Origin: G020344215 sp039586575
GTDB lineage: Bacteria > Gemmatimonadota > Gemmatimonadetes > Palauibacterales > KS3-K002
Reading direction: 5' to 3'
Assembly (NCBI GenBank): GCA_039586575.1
Contig: JBDHKD010000015.1
Coordinates: 36,896 to 100,895 of the forward strand
Length of the DNA: 64,000 bases
Part shown: positions 40,236 through 49,023 of the stretch, piece by piece
Numbering within the stretch: the stretch's first letter is position 1
How the letters are laid out: the number at the start of each line of letters is the position of its first letter
Notes under the pieces: model-generated
The model's input: the letters and a program-made list of their open reading frames with translations, nothing else
Database searches by the model: none
What the model was told of the DNA's origin: nothing
Made by a program: the position numbers and the translations under genes

Positions 40236-41987
40236 TTACTCCCGGCGTCCGAGCACAGCCGTCAACTCCAGAATCTCTCCGTCGCGCCGGACCTTGATCA
40301 CGACGCTGTCACCCGGAGCGTGCTCTCTGAGTGCGTAGGTGTAGTCGTAGATGTTCGAGACTTCCTGGCCGGCGAACTCGATGACCACGTCGCCGGCTTG
40401 GAGGCCCGCCTGCTCGGCCGGGCCGCCGGCCCGGACGCCCGAGAGTCTCAAGCCTCCACCCTCGACCTCTCCGAAGTCGGGGATCGTCCCGAGATACGGG
40501 CCGTAACCGCCGCCGCCGGTGGCCTGCGGCCGCTCTTGCTTGACCAGCGTTAGCGCGCCGGGTGTGTCGCCCAGCTCGCCGATGAGCAGGCCGGCGAACT
40601 CGCCGACCTGGGCCATCCCCTCGGCGTTGATCAGCTGCCAGTCATCCTCCGGCCCGTGATACTCCGAGTGCGTGCCGGTGAACAGGTGGAGGACGGGGAT
40701 CTCCCGCGCGTAAAACGAGGTCTGGTCGCTGGGGCCGTAACCGTCGCCGACACGGCTGAGCGCCAGCGGGCTGGCGGCATCGAGCGAGTCGAGCAGGGCC
40801 GGGAACTCCTCCGCCGTCTCGGTTCCGAAGACCTGAAGGTTGCCTTCGCGCAGGCGCCCGACCATGTCGAAGTTGATCATCGCGGCGACCTGCTCGAACG
40901 GGAAGGGCGGGTTGCTGGCGAAGTGCTCGGAGCCGAGCAACCCCATCTCCTCGGCTGAGAAGGCGACGAAGACCAGGCTGCGCGCCGGTCGTGCCTCGGC
41001 GTGGTGCGCGAAGTATTCGGCGAGCCCGAGGAGCAGCGCCGTGCCGGAGGCGTTGTCGTCGGCGCCGTTGTGGGGTGTTTCCACGTCGGGCGCCAGCGAT
41101 CCCGGGCCACCCATCCCCAGGTGGTCGTAATGGGCGCCGACGACGATCACCTCGTCGGCCTTCGCTGGATCACTGCCCGCCAACTTGCCGACGATGTTGT
41201 AGGCGTCGACCCGCAGCGGCTCGACCTTCGCCTCCAGGGTCACGCTGAGCTCGTCGTCCCCTAGCCAGTCCATGATCTCCTCGGTGGCGAGGACCTGGAT
41301 GGCGGGGATCCCCATCGAGTGCGGGGGGTCACCCGGCTGTGGCACCTTGAGCTGCGTGACGGTCATCAGCACGGCGGCGGCGCCCTGGTCGCGTGCCAGA
41401 GTCACCTTGCGGCGTGGTGAGGGATCGATACCCGAGCCGTGCGGATCGAAGTCCTCGGGCACGCCGGCGCGCAATAGAACGACACGGCCGTCGCGTGACT
41501 TGAACTCGTCGTAGTCGTCCTCGTTCAGCCCATAGCCGGCACCGATCAGGTCTCCGCTCAACGAGCCGGCGCCCGAGAAGTTGTAGGGCACCCACTCCTC
41601 GTATAACTCGAGCTCTCGGGATCCACGCGCCGACTGAAGCACGAGCCGGCTATCCGCGGCTATGGCTATGGTCGTAATGATCTCGAAGCGCTGGCGGTAG
41701 CCGTCGGAGCCCAGCGGCTCGAGGCCGTACGATTGGAACAGCCCGGCGATGTACGCGGCGGCGCTGTCGGCGCCGGGTTCGCCCGCCTCGCGGCCGGCCA
41801 GCGCGTCGCTCGCCAGGTACTTGACGTGACCCAGGAGCGTCTCAGGGTCGAGGGACTGACCGGTCGCCCTGACCGGCAGGGTGAAGACGCACGTCGCCGC
41901 CACAGCCGTTAGAACGGCCGCCCGGCAGCGGGAAGGTCTCCGCTGGTTGCGCGAAGCCCGCGCAACTGATTCGATTGGTATTGTCAT
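40236..41987 (-). CDS. Secreted M28 aminopeptidase with PA-type insert and PDZ domain
   Basis: From ATG 41987 (583 residues; ATG 42026 also in frame) the product has a signal peptide ending near PVRATGQS. It has a PA-like insert (about 140-250) and an M28 dizinc core: GAHYDHLGMGG, HNGADDNASGTALLLG, AFSAEEMGLLGSEH, INFDMVGR and THSEYHGPEDDW. The C-terminal PDZ domain (about 480-575) contains GLRLSGVRAGGPAEQAGLQAGD. It should remove N-terminal residues from extracytoplasmic peptides. Its 5' end overlaps the start of the divergent alpha/beta hydrolase, so promoters must lie inside coding DNA. Confidence 0.9.
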   Translation of the reverse strand: MTIPIESVARASRNQRRPSRCRAAVLTAVAATCVFTLPVRATGQSLDPETLLGHVKYLASDALAGREAGEPGADSAAAYIAGLFQSYGLEPLGSDGYRQRFEIITTIAIAADSRLVLQSARGSRELELYEEWVPYNFSGAGSLSGDLIGAGYGLNEDDYDEFKSRDGRVVLLRAGVPEDFDPHGSGIDPSPRRKVTLARDQGAAAVLMTVTQLKVPQPGDPPHSMGIPAIQVLATEEIMDWLGDDELSVTLEAKVEPLRVDAYNIVGKLAGSDPAKADEVIVVGAHYDHLGMGGPGSLAPDVETPHNGADDNASGTALLLGLAEYFAHHAEARPARSLVFVAFSAEEMGLLGSEHFASNPPFPFEQVAAMINFDMVGRLREGNLQVFGTETAEEFPALLDSLDAASPLALSRVGDGYGPSDQTSFYAREIPVLHLFTGTHSEYHGPEDDWQLINAEGMAQVGEFAGLLIGELGDTPGALTLVKQERPQATGGGGYGPYLGTIPDFGEVEGGGLRLSGVRAGGPAEQAGLQAGDVVIEFAGQEVSNIYDYTYALREHAPGDSVVIKVRRDGEILELTAVLGRRE

Positions 41988-42894
41988 GGTAGGCTCGAAC
42001 TTACCCGGGAAGGGTGGCGAATTCAACGGCGACGAAGTGCGCCTGGCACGCCGTTACAGCGTCGTGGGTCCCGCCGCCCCGCTCTTCGTCTGCGAGCTCG
42101 GGGATGGGCCACCCGTCGTCGTGCTGCATGGGGGGCCTGGTGCCAGCCACGACTACCTATTGCCGTCGTTTGGCCGCCTCGCCGATGAGTTCCGCCTCTG
42201 CTTCTACGATCAGCGGGGCGGGGGCCGGTCGCCGGTAGACCGGCCGAGTGCCATCGGCTGGCGCGACCACGTGGCCGACCTGGAGGCGCTACGTATTGAA
42301 TGGGGCCTCGAGCGACTGGCCCTGGCGGGCTACTCCTGGGGCGGGCTACTGGCCCTGCTCTACGCGACCGAGTACCCTGATCGCGCGAGGGCCCTGGCGC
42401 TCGTAGCACCCGCCGCCGGGTGGGGCGACTATCAGCGGCGCTTCAAAGAGGAATTCGAGCGGCGCAACCGCTCCGCTGCCGTGCAGCACCTGCGCGCCGA
42501 GCTCGAGTCTTCCGATCTTCGGGAACGCGATCCGGCGGCGTACTGGCAGCGCCGCTTCGACCTGAGCGTGGCCGGCTACTTTCGCGATCCCGGTCAGGCA
42601 CGCGGCGTGACGCCGTTCGTCGTCCAGGCGCGAACGCAGGATGCGACCTGGAGAAGCCTCAAGGGTCATGGTCCCAGACTGCGACGCAAGCTTCGCAGTC
42701 TGCGAGTGCCGACGTTGGTATTGCACGGGAGGTACGATCCGATACCGCTGGAGTGGGTGGAGGAGCTTTGTGAGGTGATGCCGGACGCGCAGCTCGTCGC
42801 GCTCGAAGGGAGCGGACATCTCCCGTACTTCGACGAGCCGGATCGCACGTTCGAGGAGCTACGCAACTTCTTCCGTAAGGAAGCTGCATCGTGA
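41986..42894 (+). CDS. Alpha/beta hydrolase, proline iminopeptidase-like (S33)
   Basis: The 302-residue cytoplasmic hydrolase has the S33 markers VVLHGGPGASHDYLLP (oxyanion HGGPG) and FYDQRGGGRS. The nucleophile is in LAGYSWGGLLALL, the Asp in HGRYDPIP and the His in GSGHLPYFDE. Likely it removes N-terminal proline or hydrolyses a small ester or amide. ATG 41986 overlaps the divergent M28 start; GTG 42036, after GGGAAGGG, is an alternative. It begins a tight three-gene operon with the NUDIX and metallo-lactamase genes (4- and 8-nt overlaps). Confidence 0.88.
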   Translation: MVGSNLPGKGGEFNGDEVRLARRYSVVGPAAPLFVCELGDGPPVVVLHGGPGASHDYLLPSFGRLADEFRLCFYDQRGGGRSPVDRPSAIGWRDHVADLEALRIEWGLERLALAGYSWGGLLALLYATEYPDRARALALVAPAAGWGDYQRRFKEEFERRNRSAAVQHLRAELESSDLRERDPAAYWQRRFDLSVAGYFRDPGQARGVTPFVVQARTQDATWRSLKGHGPRLRRKLRSLRVPTLVLHGRYDPIPLEWVEELCEVMPDAQLVALEGSGHLPYFDEPDRTFEELRNFFRKEAAS

Positions 42895-43733
42895 CTCGAC
42901 GCTATCGTATGGAAGCCCAGGAGCTGGCCGCTGCCGAAGCGATGGGGCCGGACCGCGTACCACCGCTGCCACGCCCTGCCGCCGGTGTGATCTTGGCCCG
43001 CGATGCACCATCTGGCCCGGAAGTGCTGCTCGTACGTCGCCGTGCCGATGTGGGCTTCGCGGCGGGCGCTTATGTCTTCCCGGGCGGCACGCTCGACGCG
43101 GCCGATGCCGACGCGGCTTGGCAGGACTGGCTGACCGAACCGCCTGCCGCGGCGGTGGCCGGCGCTGCGGATGCCGGCGGGCCATCCGCCCGCACGTTCG
43201 TGGTGGCGGCGATGCGGGAGCTGTTCGAGGAGACGGGTGTGCTGTTGGCGGCGACACCGCCGCCCGATGCCGAAAAGCTTGCGGCGGAGCGGGGAGCTCT
43301 CGTCGCCGGTCGCAGGCTCTTTCTCGACATCGTCACCCGGCTGCAGATCCGGTTGGCCGGCGATCGGCTGGTGCTCTGCTCCCGCTGGATCACGCCGGAG
43401 TCGCTGTCACGGCGCTACGATGCGCGGTTCTTTCTCGCCGAGGCGCCGGCCGGCGCCCGGGTCAGGCCCGAGCTGGGAGAGCTGGTCGAGCACGTCTGGA
43501 TCGCCCCCGCTGAAGCGCTGGCACGCTACTTCGACTACGATTTCCGAATGCTCTTCCCCACAGCGCGCACGTTGAGCTGGCTGGAGGACGGATCTAGCGT
43601 ACGGGAATGGCGCGATCGCTTCTTCGGTTCACAGGTCGAGCCGATCCTGCCACGGTTGCGCAGGTTCAACGGTGAGGTGGTCCCGGTGCTACCCGGCGAG
43701 CCGCGCTACGACGAACTTGAAGGCGATGGCTGA
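42891..43733 (+). CDS. NUDIX hydrolase with split Nudix box (NUDT19-like)
   Basis: The 280-residue product starts at GTG 42891, overlapping the preceding TGA. The Nudix box is interrupted: FPGGTLDAADAD is followed about 45 residues later by AAMRELFEETGVLLA. That insertion is a hallmark of the NUDT19/RP2p group of (acyl-)CoA diphosphatases. The C-terminal half (SRWITPESLSRRYDARFF, YFDYDFRMLFPTARTL) also fits that group. Likely substrates are CoA or acyl-CoA species. Co-transcribed with the S33 hydrolase and the metallo-beta-lactamase-fold gene. Confidence 0.85.
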   Translation: MTRRYRMEAQELAAAEAMGPDRVPPLPRPAAGVILARDAPSGPEVLLVRRRADVGFAAGAYVFPGGTLDAADADAAWQDWLTEPPAAAVAGAADAGGPSARTFVVAAMRELFEETGVLLAATPPPDAEKLAAERGALVAGRRLFLDIVTRLQIRLAGDRLVLCSRWITPESLSRRYDARFFLAEAPAGARVRPELGELVEHVWIAPAEALARYFDYDFRMLFPTARTLSWLEDGSSVREWRDRFFGSQVEPILPRLRRFNGEVVPVLPGEPRYDELEGDG

Positions 43734-44535
43734 GCTCGCAGGTGGTGGCTGGGTGAAGCCGGTTATCGCGGCGAACGCGGGGCCGCTGACGCTCGACGGT
43801 ACCCGGACGTACATCCTGGGTCCTGAGCCCTGCCTGGTGATCGACCCGGGACCCGACCTCGCTGACCACCTTGATGCCGTTGAGGTCACTCTGGGAACGG
43901 CAGCGGTCGCGGCCCTCTGCCTCACGCACTATCACGCTGACCATGCCGCCGGCGCGGGGGACCTGCGGTTGCGCCTGGCGGCGCCTCTGGCTGCGAGCCA
44001 CGAGAGCGCAGAAAAGGCGGCGCTCGATCCGCCCGAGGTACCGCTGTCGGCCGGCTCGCGAATCGGCTTCGGGGGCGGGGCTTTGGAAGTCGTCCCGGCG
44101 CCCGGACACTGCGCCGATCACGTGTGCTTCTACTGGCGGGAAGCGCGAGCCCTGTTCACGGGGGATGTGCTTCTCGGTGAGGGCACGTCGATGATCGCGC
44201 CGCCGGAGGGTGACATGGCGGCCTACCTATCGACGCTGGAGCGATTGGCGCAGCTGGAGCTGGTCGTCATCTACCCGGGTCACGGGCCGGAGATCGATAA
44301 GCCCGCCGCGAAGATCGAGGAGTACATCGCGCATCGCCTCGAGCGCGAGGCGCAGGTGCTGGCGGCGCTCGCCACCGGCGCGGCGACACCGGCCGAGATA
44401 CGGGCCCGCGTCTACCAGGACCTCGACCCACGGCTCTTCGGCGCCGCCGAGGGTTCGGTGCTGGCCCACCTGGGCAAACTGGAGCGTGATGGTCGTGTGA
44501 GGAGACGAGGCGAGCAATACGTCGTCGTGAGTTGA
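43726..44535 (+). CDS. Metallo-beta-lactamase-fold hydrolase, LACTB2-like
   Basis: The 269-residue product has the dizinc motif LTHYHADHAAG (HxHxDH), a downstream APGHCADHVCFY, FTGDVLLGEG with the bridging Asp and YPGHGPEID. It ends in a winged-helix domain (PAEIRARVYQDLDPRLF, LAHLGKLERDGRVRR) typical of LACTB2-type proteins, some of which are endoribonucleases. ATG 43726 overlaps the NUDIX stop by 8 nt. Enzymatic substrate (RNA, thioester or other) is not fixed by sequence. Confidence 0.88.
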   Translation: MAELAGGGWVKPVIAANAGPLTLDGTRTYILGPEPCLVIDPGPDLADHLDAVEVTLGTAAVAALCLTHYHADHAAGAGDLRLRLAAPLAASHESAEKAALDPPEVPLSAGSRIGFGGGALEVVPAPGHCADHVCFYWREARALFTGDVLLGEGTSMIAPPEGDMAAYLSTLERLAQLELVVIYPGHGPEIDKPAAKIEEYIAHRLEREAQVLAALATGAATPAEIRARVYQDLDPRLFGAAEGSVLAHLGKLERDGRVRRRGEQYVVVS

Positions 44536-44541
44536 GACATC

Positions 44542-45354
44542 CTAGCGCGAGATCCCACACTGCCGCAGGATCTGACCTTCCTTGTCCCGGTGCAAGAAGA
44601 TGAAATTGTTCGCAAACCCCGGATGATTCGGAGTTCTACTCTTTTCGGGCGGCTGGTGTATCGACAAGTCAAATTCTCTCAAGGGCCGCAGCTTCCTGTT
44701 GAAGAAGAAGAATCCTACGAAATCCAGCGAAGCCATGAACTCGAAGATGTCACTGATCGGGCGCTCGCCATACACATGTTGATCGGCTTCTATCTGGATC
44801 GCGGGCTGCGCACTTCGCAATACTTCCTGGCCACCTTCAAGAACCTCTAGCTCGTGCGTCTCCACGTCGATCTTGATGTACTTCGGTGGTTGGAGGTCGC
44901 TTCTTTTCGACAGGTACTCATCCAGCGTAGTCGTAGATACCTGCACGACCGAGTCGTTTTCCGGAAAGAGATTCCCCACCAAGGTGGCTCCTGTGGAAAC
45001 TCGCTCGGCAGGGGAGAACAGCGGTTGCCAGCCGACGACGTTGGAGACGGCGGCGAAGACAATCTCCACGTGGCCGAGCCCACAGATGGCCATCACGTGA
45101 TTCAAGTACTCAGCCAACTTGCTCTGCGGTTCAAAAGCGAGCACCTTCCCCGAAGACGTGACGGCTTTCTGCATCCAATAGACATAGCCCCCCTTGTGCG
45201 CTCCGATGTCGATAGCCAGCTCCCCGGGCTTGAGCGCTTTCCGCATGAAGCGAATTTCGCATGGATCTATCCTGCGGGCGTACTTAATCGCCCGTGCCCG
45301 CCAGCGTAACCTCTGATAGATGTCCGTTTCTCTTAGGCTGCTCAGGGAAGCCAT
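44542..45354 (-). CDS. FkbM-family SAM methyltransferase, probably acquired
   Basis: The 270-residue product has the FkbM pattern: AIDIGAHKGGYVYWM (SAM loop), LAFEPQSKLAEYL, TTLDEYL, IKIDVETHELEVLEGG and a C-terminal FIFLH. These enzymes O-methylate sugars, polyketides or small metabolites. Counting six lines of sequence gives about 52 percent G+C, against about 67 percent in the neighbouring NUDIX gene, and the protein uses more AT-ending codons. It stands alone between two plus-strand genes, without other glycan or polyketide genes. It is probably horizontally acquired; substrate unknown. Confidence 0.85.
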   Translation of the reverse strand: MASLSSLRETDIYQRLRWRARAIKYARRIDPCEIRFMRKALKPGELAIDIGAHKGGYVYWMQKAVTSSGKVLAFEPQSKLAEYLNHVMAICGLGHVEIVFAAVSNVVGWQPLFSPAERVSTGATLVGNLFPENDSVVQVSTTTLDEYLSKRSDLQPPKYIKIDVETHELEVLEGGQEVLRSAQPAIQIEADQHVYGERPISDIFEFMASLDFVGFFFFNRKLRPLREFDLSIHQPPEKSRTPNHPGFANNFIFLHRDKEGQILRQCGISR

Positions 45355-45542
45355 CGTAACCGCAAGGGAAGTGTGGACTGGGTGACCCGAGGTGTGTCAA
45401 GATACGGGCGTCTTGGCGGTTTCACCAGGAGCGCCGCAAGCTCGGAGCTGCTGGGAGGACCTCGACAAGGGTGGGCTGTCCTGCTAGACTCAGCGGCTCG
45501 TGTCACAGCCCCGGCTGAAGAGGTAATCGCATAGGTTTCGGC

Positions 45543-46760
45543 TTGTCTCGACTCACGATCATCTTCCTGACGATCTTCGTCGACCTGATCGGGTTCGGCA
45601 TCGTCCTGCCCCTCTTGCCGTTCTACGCCCAGGAGTTCGGCGCGACGCCGCTGATGATCGGCCTCATCGTTGCGATGCACCCGGCGGCCCAGTTCCTCTT
45701 CGGGCCACTCTGGGGACGTGTCTCCGACCGGGTCGGCCGTCGCCCCATCCTGCTCTTGGGGCTGGTCGGCTCCGGGATCTCGTATCTGGTCTTCGCGCTG
45801 GCCAGTAATGTCTGGTGGCTGTTCGCCTCGCGCATCATGGCAGGGATGGTCGGCGCCAACGTCCCCGTCTCACAGGCCTATATCGCCGACAGTACCGATC
45901 CGGGGAATCGAACCCGGGGGATGGGCCTGGTGGGCGCTGCCTTCGGCCTCGGTTTCATAGCCGGGCCGGCGATCGGTGGGGCGCTGAGCCAGTTCGGCTA
46001 TGCCGCGCCCGGCTTCTTCGCAGCGGCCCTCTGTTTTGCCAATGCGGCTGCCGCCGTCTTCCATCTCCCGGAGTCGTTGCGCCCCGAGTTCCGCGCTCGC
46101 GGCGCTCGGCGTGGCGGCCTGGGCCTGCCCGAACGCTTCGGGCTGGCCGTGCGTTTCGCCCGGCGCCCAGCGATCGGGACGCTGATGACGATCTTCGCTC
46201 TGGCTACCTTCGTGTTCGCGGCCTTCACCACCGTCTTTCCGCTGTGGATCGGTGTCGAGCTCGGCTACGATGCCCAGCACGCCGGGTACCTTATGGCTTA
46301 CCTGGGCTTGCTGATGGCGATCGTGCAGGGCCGCTTGCTGGGTCCGCTGGCACGGGGCCTGGGCGAGCGCCGCATGCTGGTCACCGGTACGACGACGCTC
46401 ATCGTCGCCTACGCGCTCATGCCGCTGGCCACCGGGCTTTGGATTCTATGCGGTACGCTGGTTCTGGTCGCTTTCGGGACGAGTCTCAACTGGCCGACCC
46501 TCAACAGCCTGGCCTCCCAGTTCAGCGAAGTCGACATGCAGGGCGCGGTATTGGGGGTCATGCAGTCGCTCTCGGCGCTCGGTCGGATGCTCGGTGCCGT
46601 CTGGGCTGGTTGGGTGTTCGGAACCTGGACGCCGGCCACACCGTTCGTGCTCTGCGCACTGGTCATGTGTCTTGCGGCCGCATTCGCTGTACTGTTTATG
46701 ATTAAGGCGCCATCGCCGGGGCAGGCGCGCTCGGAGATTGCGATGCGAGTCACGGTTTAG
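45543..46760 (+). CDS. MFS multidrug/tetracycline-type efflux transporter
   Basis: From TTG 45543 the 405-residue protein has about 12 transmembrane helices and drug:H+ antiporter motifs: FVDLIGFGIVLPLLPFYAQE in helix 1, GRVSDRVGRRPILLLG (motif A) between helices 2 and 3, and GLGFIAGPAIGGAL (motif C) in helix 5. This is the TetA/Bcr-like DHA1 group. Substrate unknown. It is the first gene of a run with the SIMPL protein and the AAA+ ATPase, with gaps of 37 and 21 nt. Confidence 0.9.
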   Translation: MSRLTIIFLTIFVDLIGFGIVLPLLPFYAQEFGATPLMIGLIVAMHPAAQFLFGPLWGRVSDRVGRRPILLLGLVGSGISYLVFALASNVWWLFASRIMAGMVGANVPVSQAYIADSTDPGNRTRGMGLVGAAFGLGFIAGPAIGGALSQFGYAAPGFFAAALCFANAAAAVFHLPESLRPEFRARGARRGGLGLPERFGLAVRFARRPAIGTLMTIFALATFVFAAFTTVFPLWIGVELGYDAQHAGYLMAYLGLLMAIVQGRLLGPLARGLGERRMLVTGTTTLIVAYALMPLATGLWILCGTLVLVAFGTSLNWPTLNSLASQFSEVDMQGAVLGVMQSLSALGRMLGAVWAGWVFGTWTPATPFVLCALVMCLAAAFAVLFMIKAPSPGQARSEIAMRVTV

Positions 46761-46797
46761 GGTAAGTTTAATTCATCCGATCGAGCGGGTAGGTGCC

Positions 46798-47529
46798 ATG
46801 GTTGTGGAACGTTCTGTGATGGCGGCGCTGGTCCTAGGCCTCGGCCTGGCGCTGGGCGGTTGGTTCGTCGGTCACGGTTTCGCCAGCGGACGGAGTGCCG
46901 ACCGCTTCGTAACCGTGAAGGGGGTATCGGAGCGAGAAGTTGAGGCCGACCTGGCGCTCTGGCCGCTACAGGTCGTGTCGACCGACAACGACTTAAGTCG
47001 CGCTCAGGCGCGGATCGATGAGAGCGTTGCTCGTATCGTCGGCTTCCTCGCCGCGCAAGGAATCGACACGGCGCTCGCCGAGCTGCAGAACCTGCGGGTC
47101 ACCGACGTCCTCGCCAACCCCTATCGCGACGGTACTGTGAGCAACCGCTTCATCGTGACACAGACCGTGATGGTCCGCTCCGACGAGCCGGAACTCGTCT
47201 TGGCAGCCAGCCAGCGCGTGGGCCAGCTGGTCGAGGCGGGTGTCGTCCTGTCCTCCGGCGCCGAGTACGGTCCGGGTGGCCCAACTTTCCTGTTCAGGCG
47301 ACTGAACGACCTGAAGCCGGAGATGATTGCCGAGGCCACGGCCAGCGCGCGGGCGGCGGCGGAACAGTTCGCTCTCGACTCGCGCAGCAGCCTTGGCGGG
47401 ATCAGGCGCGCCAACCAGGGTGTGTTTGTCATCCAACCCCGGGACCAGGCGCCCGGTGTTTCTGAGGGCAGTCAGCTTTACAAGACGGTGCGAGTAGTAT
47501 CGACCATCGAATACTTCCTGAAAGACTGA
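46798..47529 (+). CDS. SIMPL-domain (DUF541) envelope protein
   Basis: The 243-residue product starts at ATG 46798 behind GGGTAGGTG. It has an N-terminal signal-anchor (about residues 6-28, MAALVLGLGLALGGWFVGHG) and a SIMPL domain: RFVTVKGVSEREVEADLALW, RVTDVLANPYRDG and a closing VRVVSTIEYFL. SIMPL proteins form periplasmic oligomers and in some bacteria protect against oxidative or envelope stress. Function is not defined at residue level. Placement just before an AAA+ ATPase of the ChlI/MoxR type may be meaningful. Confidence 0.85.
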   Translation: MVVERSVMAALVLGLGLALGGWFVGHGFASGRSADRFVTVKGVSEREVEADLALWPLQVVSTDNDLSRAQARIDESVARIVGFLAAQGIDTALAELQNLRVTDVLANPYRDGTVSNRFIVTQTVMVRSDEPELVLAASQRVGQLVEAGVVLSSGAEYGPGGPTFLFRRLNDLKPEMIAEATASARAAAEQFALDSRSSLGGIRRANQGVFVIQPRDQAPGVSEGSQLYKTVRVVSTIEYFLKD

Positions 47530-47550
47530 GAGTGCCGGGATACGAGATCT

Positions 47551-49023
47551 ATGGCGAACACACGACCTGAGACACTGGGCGAGCTGCGGAGCTCGGGTTA
47601 CGGCCCGCGTTCCGTCAAGGACGAGATGAGGGCGAACCTCATCGCCAAGCTGGAAGCCGGCGAACGGCTCTTCCCGGGCATCCTCGGCTACGAGGACTCT
47701 GTGGTCCCTCAACTCGTCAACGCCATCCTGGCTCGTCATAACTTCATCCTGTTGGGCCTGCGTGGACAGGCGAAGAGCCGGATCCTGCGTCAACTAGTCG
47801 CCTTTCTCGATGAGTACATACCGATCATCGCCGGATCGGAGGTGAACGACGACCCGTTCCACCCTATTAGCAAGTACGGGCGGCTCAAGGTCGAGGAGTC
47901 GGGAAACGCGACCCCCATCGACTGGGTGCCGCGCGAGCAGCGCTACGTGGAGAAGTTGGCGACGCCCGACGTGACGATCGCCGACATCATTGGCGACGTC
48001 GACCCCATCCGCGCCGCCCGTGGCGGACACGTGCTCTCCGATGAGCTCACCATCCACTACGGGCTACTGCCGCGGGCGAACCGTGGCATCTTCGCGGTAA
48101 ACGAGTTGCCCGACCTGGCGGGCAAGATCCAGGTCGGCCTCTTCAATATCATGCAAGAGGGTGACGTCCAGATCAAAGGTTACCCGATCCGACTCGTCCT
48201 CGATGTGCAGCTGGTGTTCACCGCCAACCCGGAGGACTATACTGCGCGTGGCAAGATCATCACACCGCTGAAGGACCGCGTCGGCGCCGAGATCATGACG
48301 CACTACCCGCGCGATCTCGATCATGCCGTGGCGATCACCGAGCAAGAGGCCTGGACCGATCGCGGCGACCGCCCTGTCCGTGTCCCCCGGATGATCAAGG
48401 AGATCGTCGAGCGCGTCGCCTTCGAGGCGCGCGGGGATCAGCGGATCGACCGGCGGTCCGGTGTATCGCAGCGCCTGCCGATCAGCGTGCTGGAGAGCGT
48501 CGTCTCGAACGCCGAGCGCCGGGCCATCGCCAACGGGCAGAGCCGTGTGGTTCCTTGGGTTGCCGACATCTATTCTGCGGTTCCGGCCATCACCGGCAAG
48601 CTCGAGCTGGAGTACGAAGGTGAGCTCGAGGGCGGCGAGAAGATCGCATGCGACCTCATCTCACGCGCGGCTGGCGCTGCTTTCGACGAATACTACGTCG
48701 AGGAGGATGCTGCCCCTATCGTCGAGTACTTTGATGGAGGCGGCGCGCTACAGGTGGGCGAACTGTCGAGCGCCGATGCGTGCCTGAAAGGCTTCAGTAC
48801 CGTGCCCGGGCTGGTGGAATTGGCTCGTACGGCAGCCGCCAAGGAGGCGGGTGTGGACGAGACGGCGAGCCTGGTAGTGGCGAGCGAGCTCGTGCTTGAA
48901 GGGTTGGTGGCGAAGCGCAAGATCAGCCGTAACGCCTCGGGTGGTTACTCGCGGCGGAAGGAGCGGCGACGCCCGTCTTACGGGGGTGACTTCGGAGGCT
49001 CCTCTTGGCCCCAAGAGATCTGA
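47551..49023 (+). CDS. ChlI/MoxR-like AAA+ ATPase with altered Walker B
   Basis: The 490-residue ATPase has Walker A GLRGQAKS (69-76), then a Mg-chelatase-I-like region. Its Walker B segment reads RGIFAVNELPDL (Asn184-Glu185) where ChlI has VDE; the Glu is kept and the Asp is replaced. A sensor region LVFTANPEDYTARGKIITPLKDR follows. The C-terminus is Ser/Arg-rich (RRKERRRPSYGGDF). Such ATPases work with VWA-domain partners to remodel or insert metal into targets. The likely partner is the VWA gene at 51774-53054. Walker B loss of Asp may slow hydrolysis or be normal for this subfamily. Confidence 0.85.
   Translation: MANTRPETLGELRSSGYGPRSVKDEMRANLIAKLEAGERLFPGILGYEDSVVPQLVNAILARHNFILLGLRGQAKSRILRQLVAFLDEYIPIIAGSEVNDDPFHPISKYGRLKVEESGNATPIDWVPREQRYVEKLATPDVTIADIIGDVDPIRAARGGHVLSDELTIHYGLLPRANRGIFAVNELPDLAGKIQVGLFNIMQEGDVQIKGYPIRLVLDVQLVFTANPEDYTARGKIITPLKDRVGAEIMTHYPRDLDHAVAITEQEAWTDRGDRPVRVPRMIKEIVERVAFEARGDQRIDRRSGVSQRLPISVLESVVSNAERRAIANGQSRVVPWVADIYSAVPAITGKLELEYEGELEGGEKIACDLISRAAGAAFDEYYVEEDAAPIVEYFDGGGALQVGELSSADACLKGFSTVPGLVELARTAAAKEAGVDETASLVVASELVLEGLVAKRKISRNASGGYSRRKERRRPSYGGDFGGSSWPQEI

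Noticed and set aside
45893..45920. tRNA T-arm-like sequence (GGGAATCGAACCCGGGG)
   Set aside because: Lies inside the MFS gene in a conserved frame, and no acceptor or anticodon stem surrounds it.
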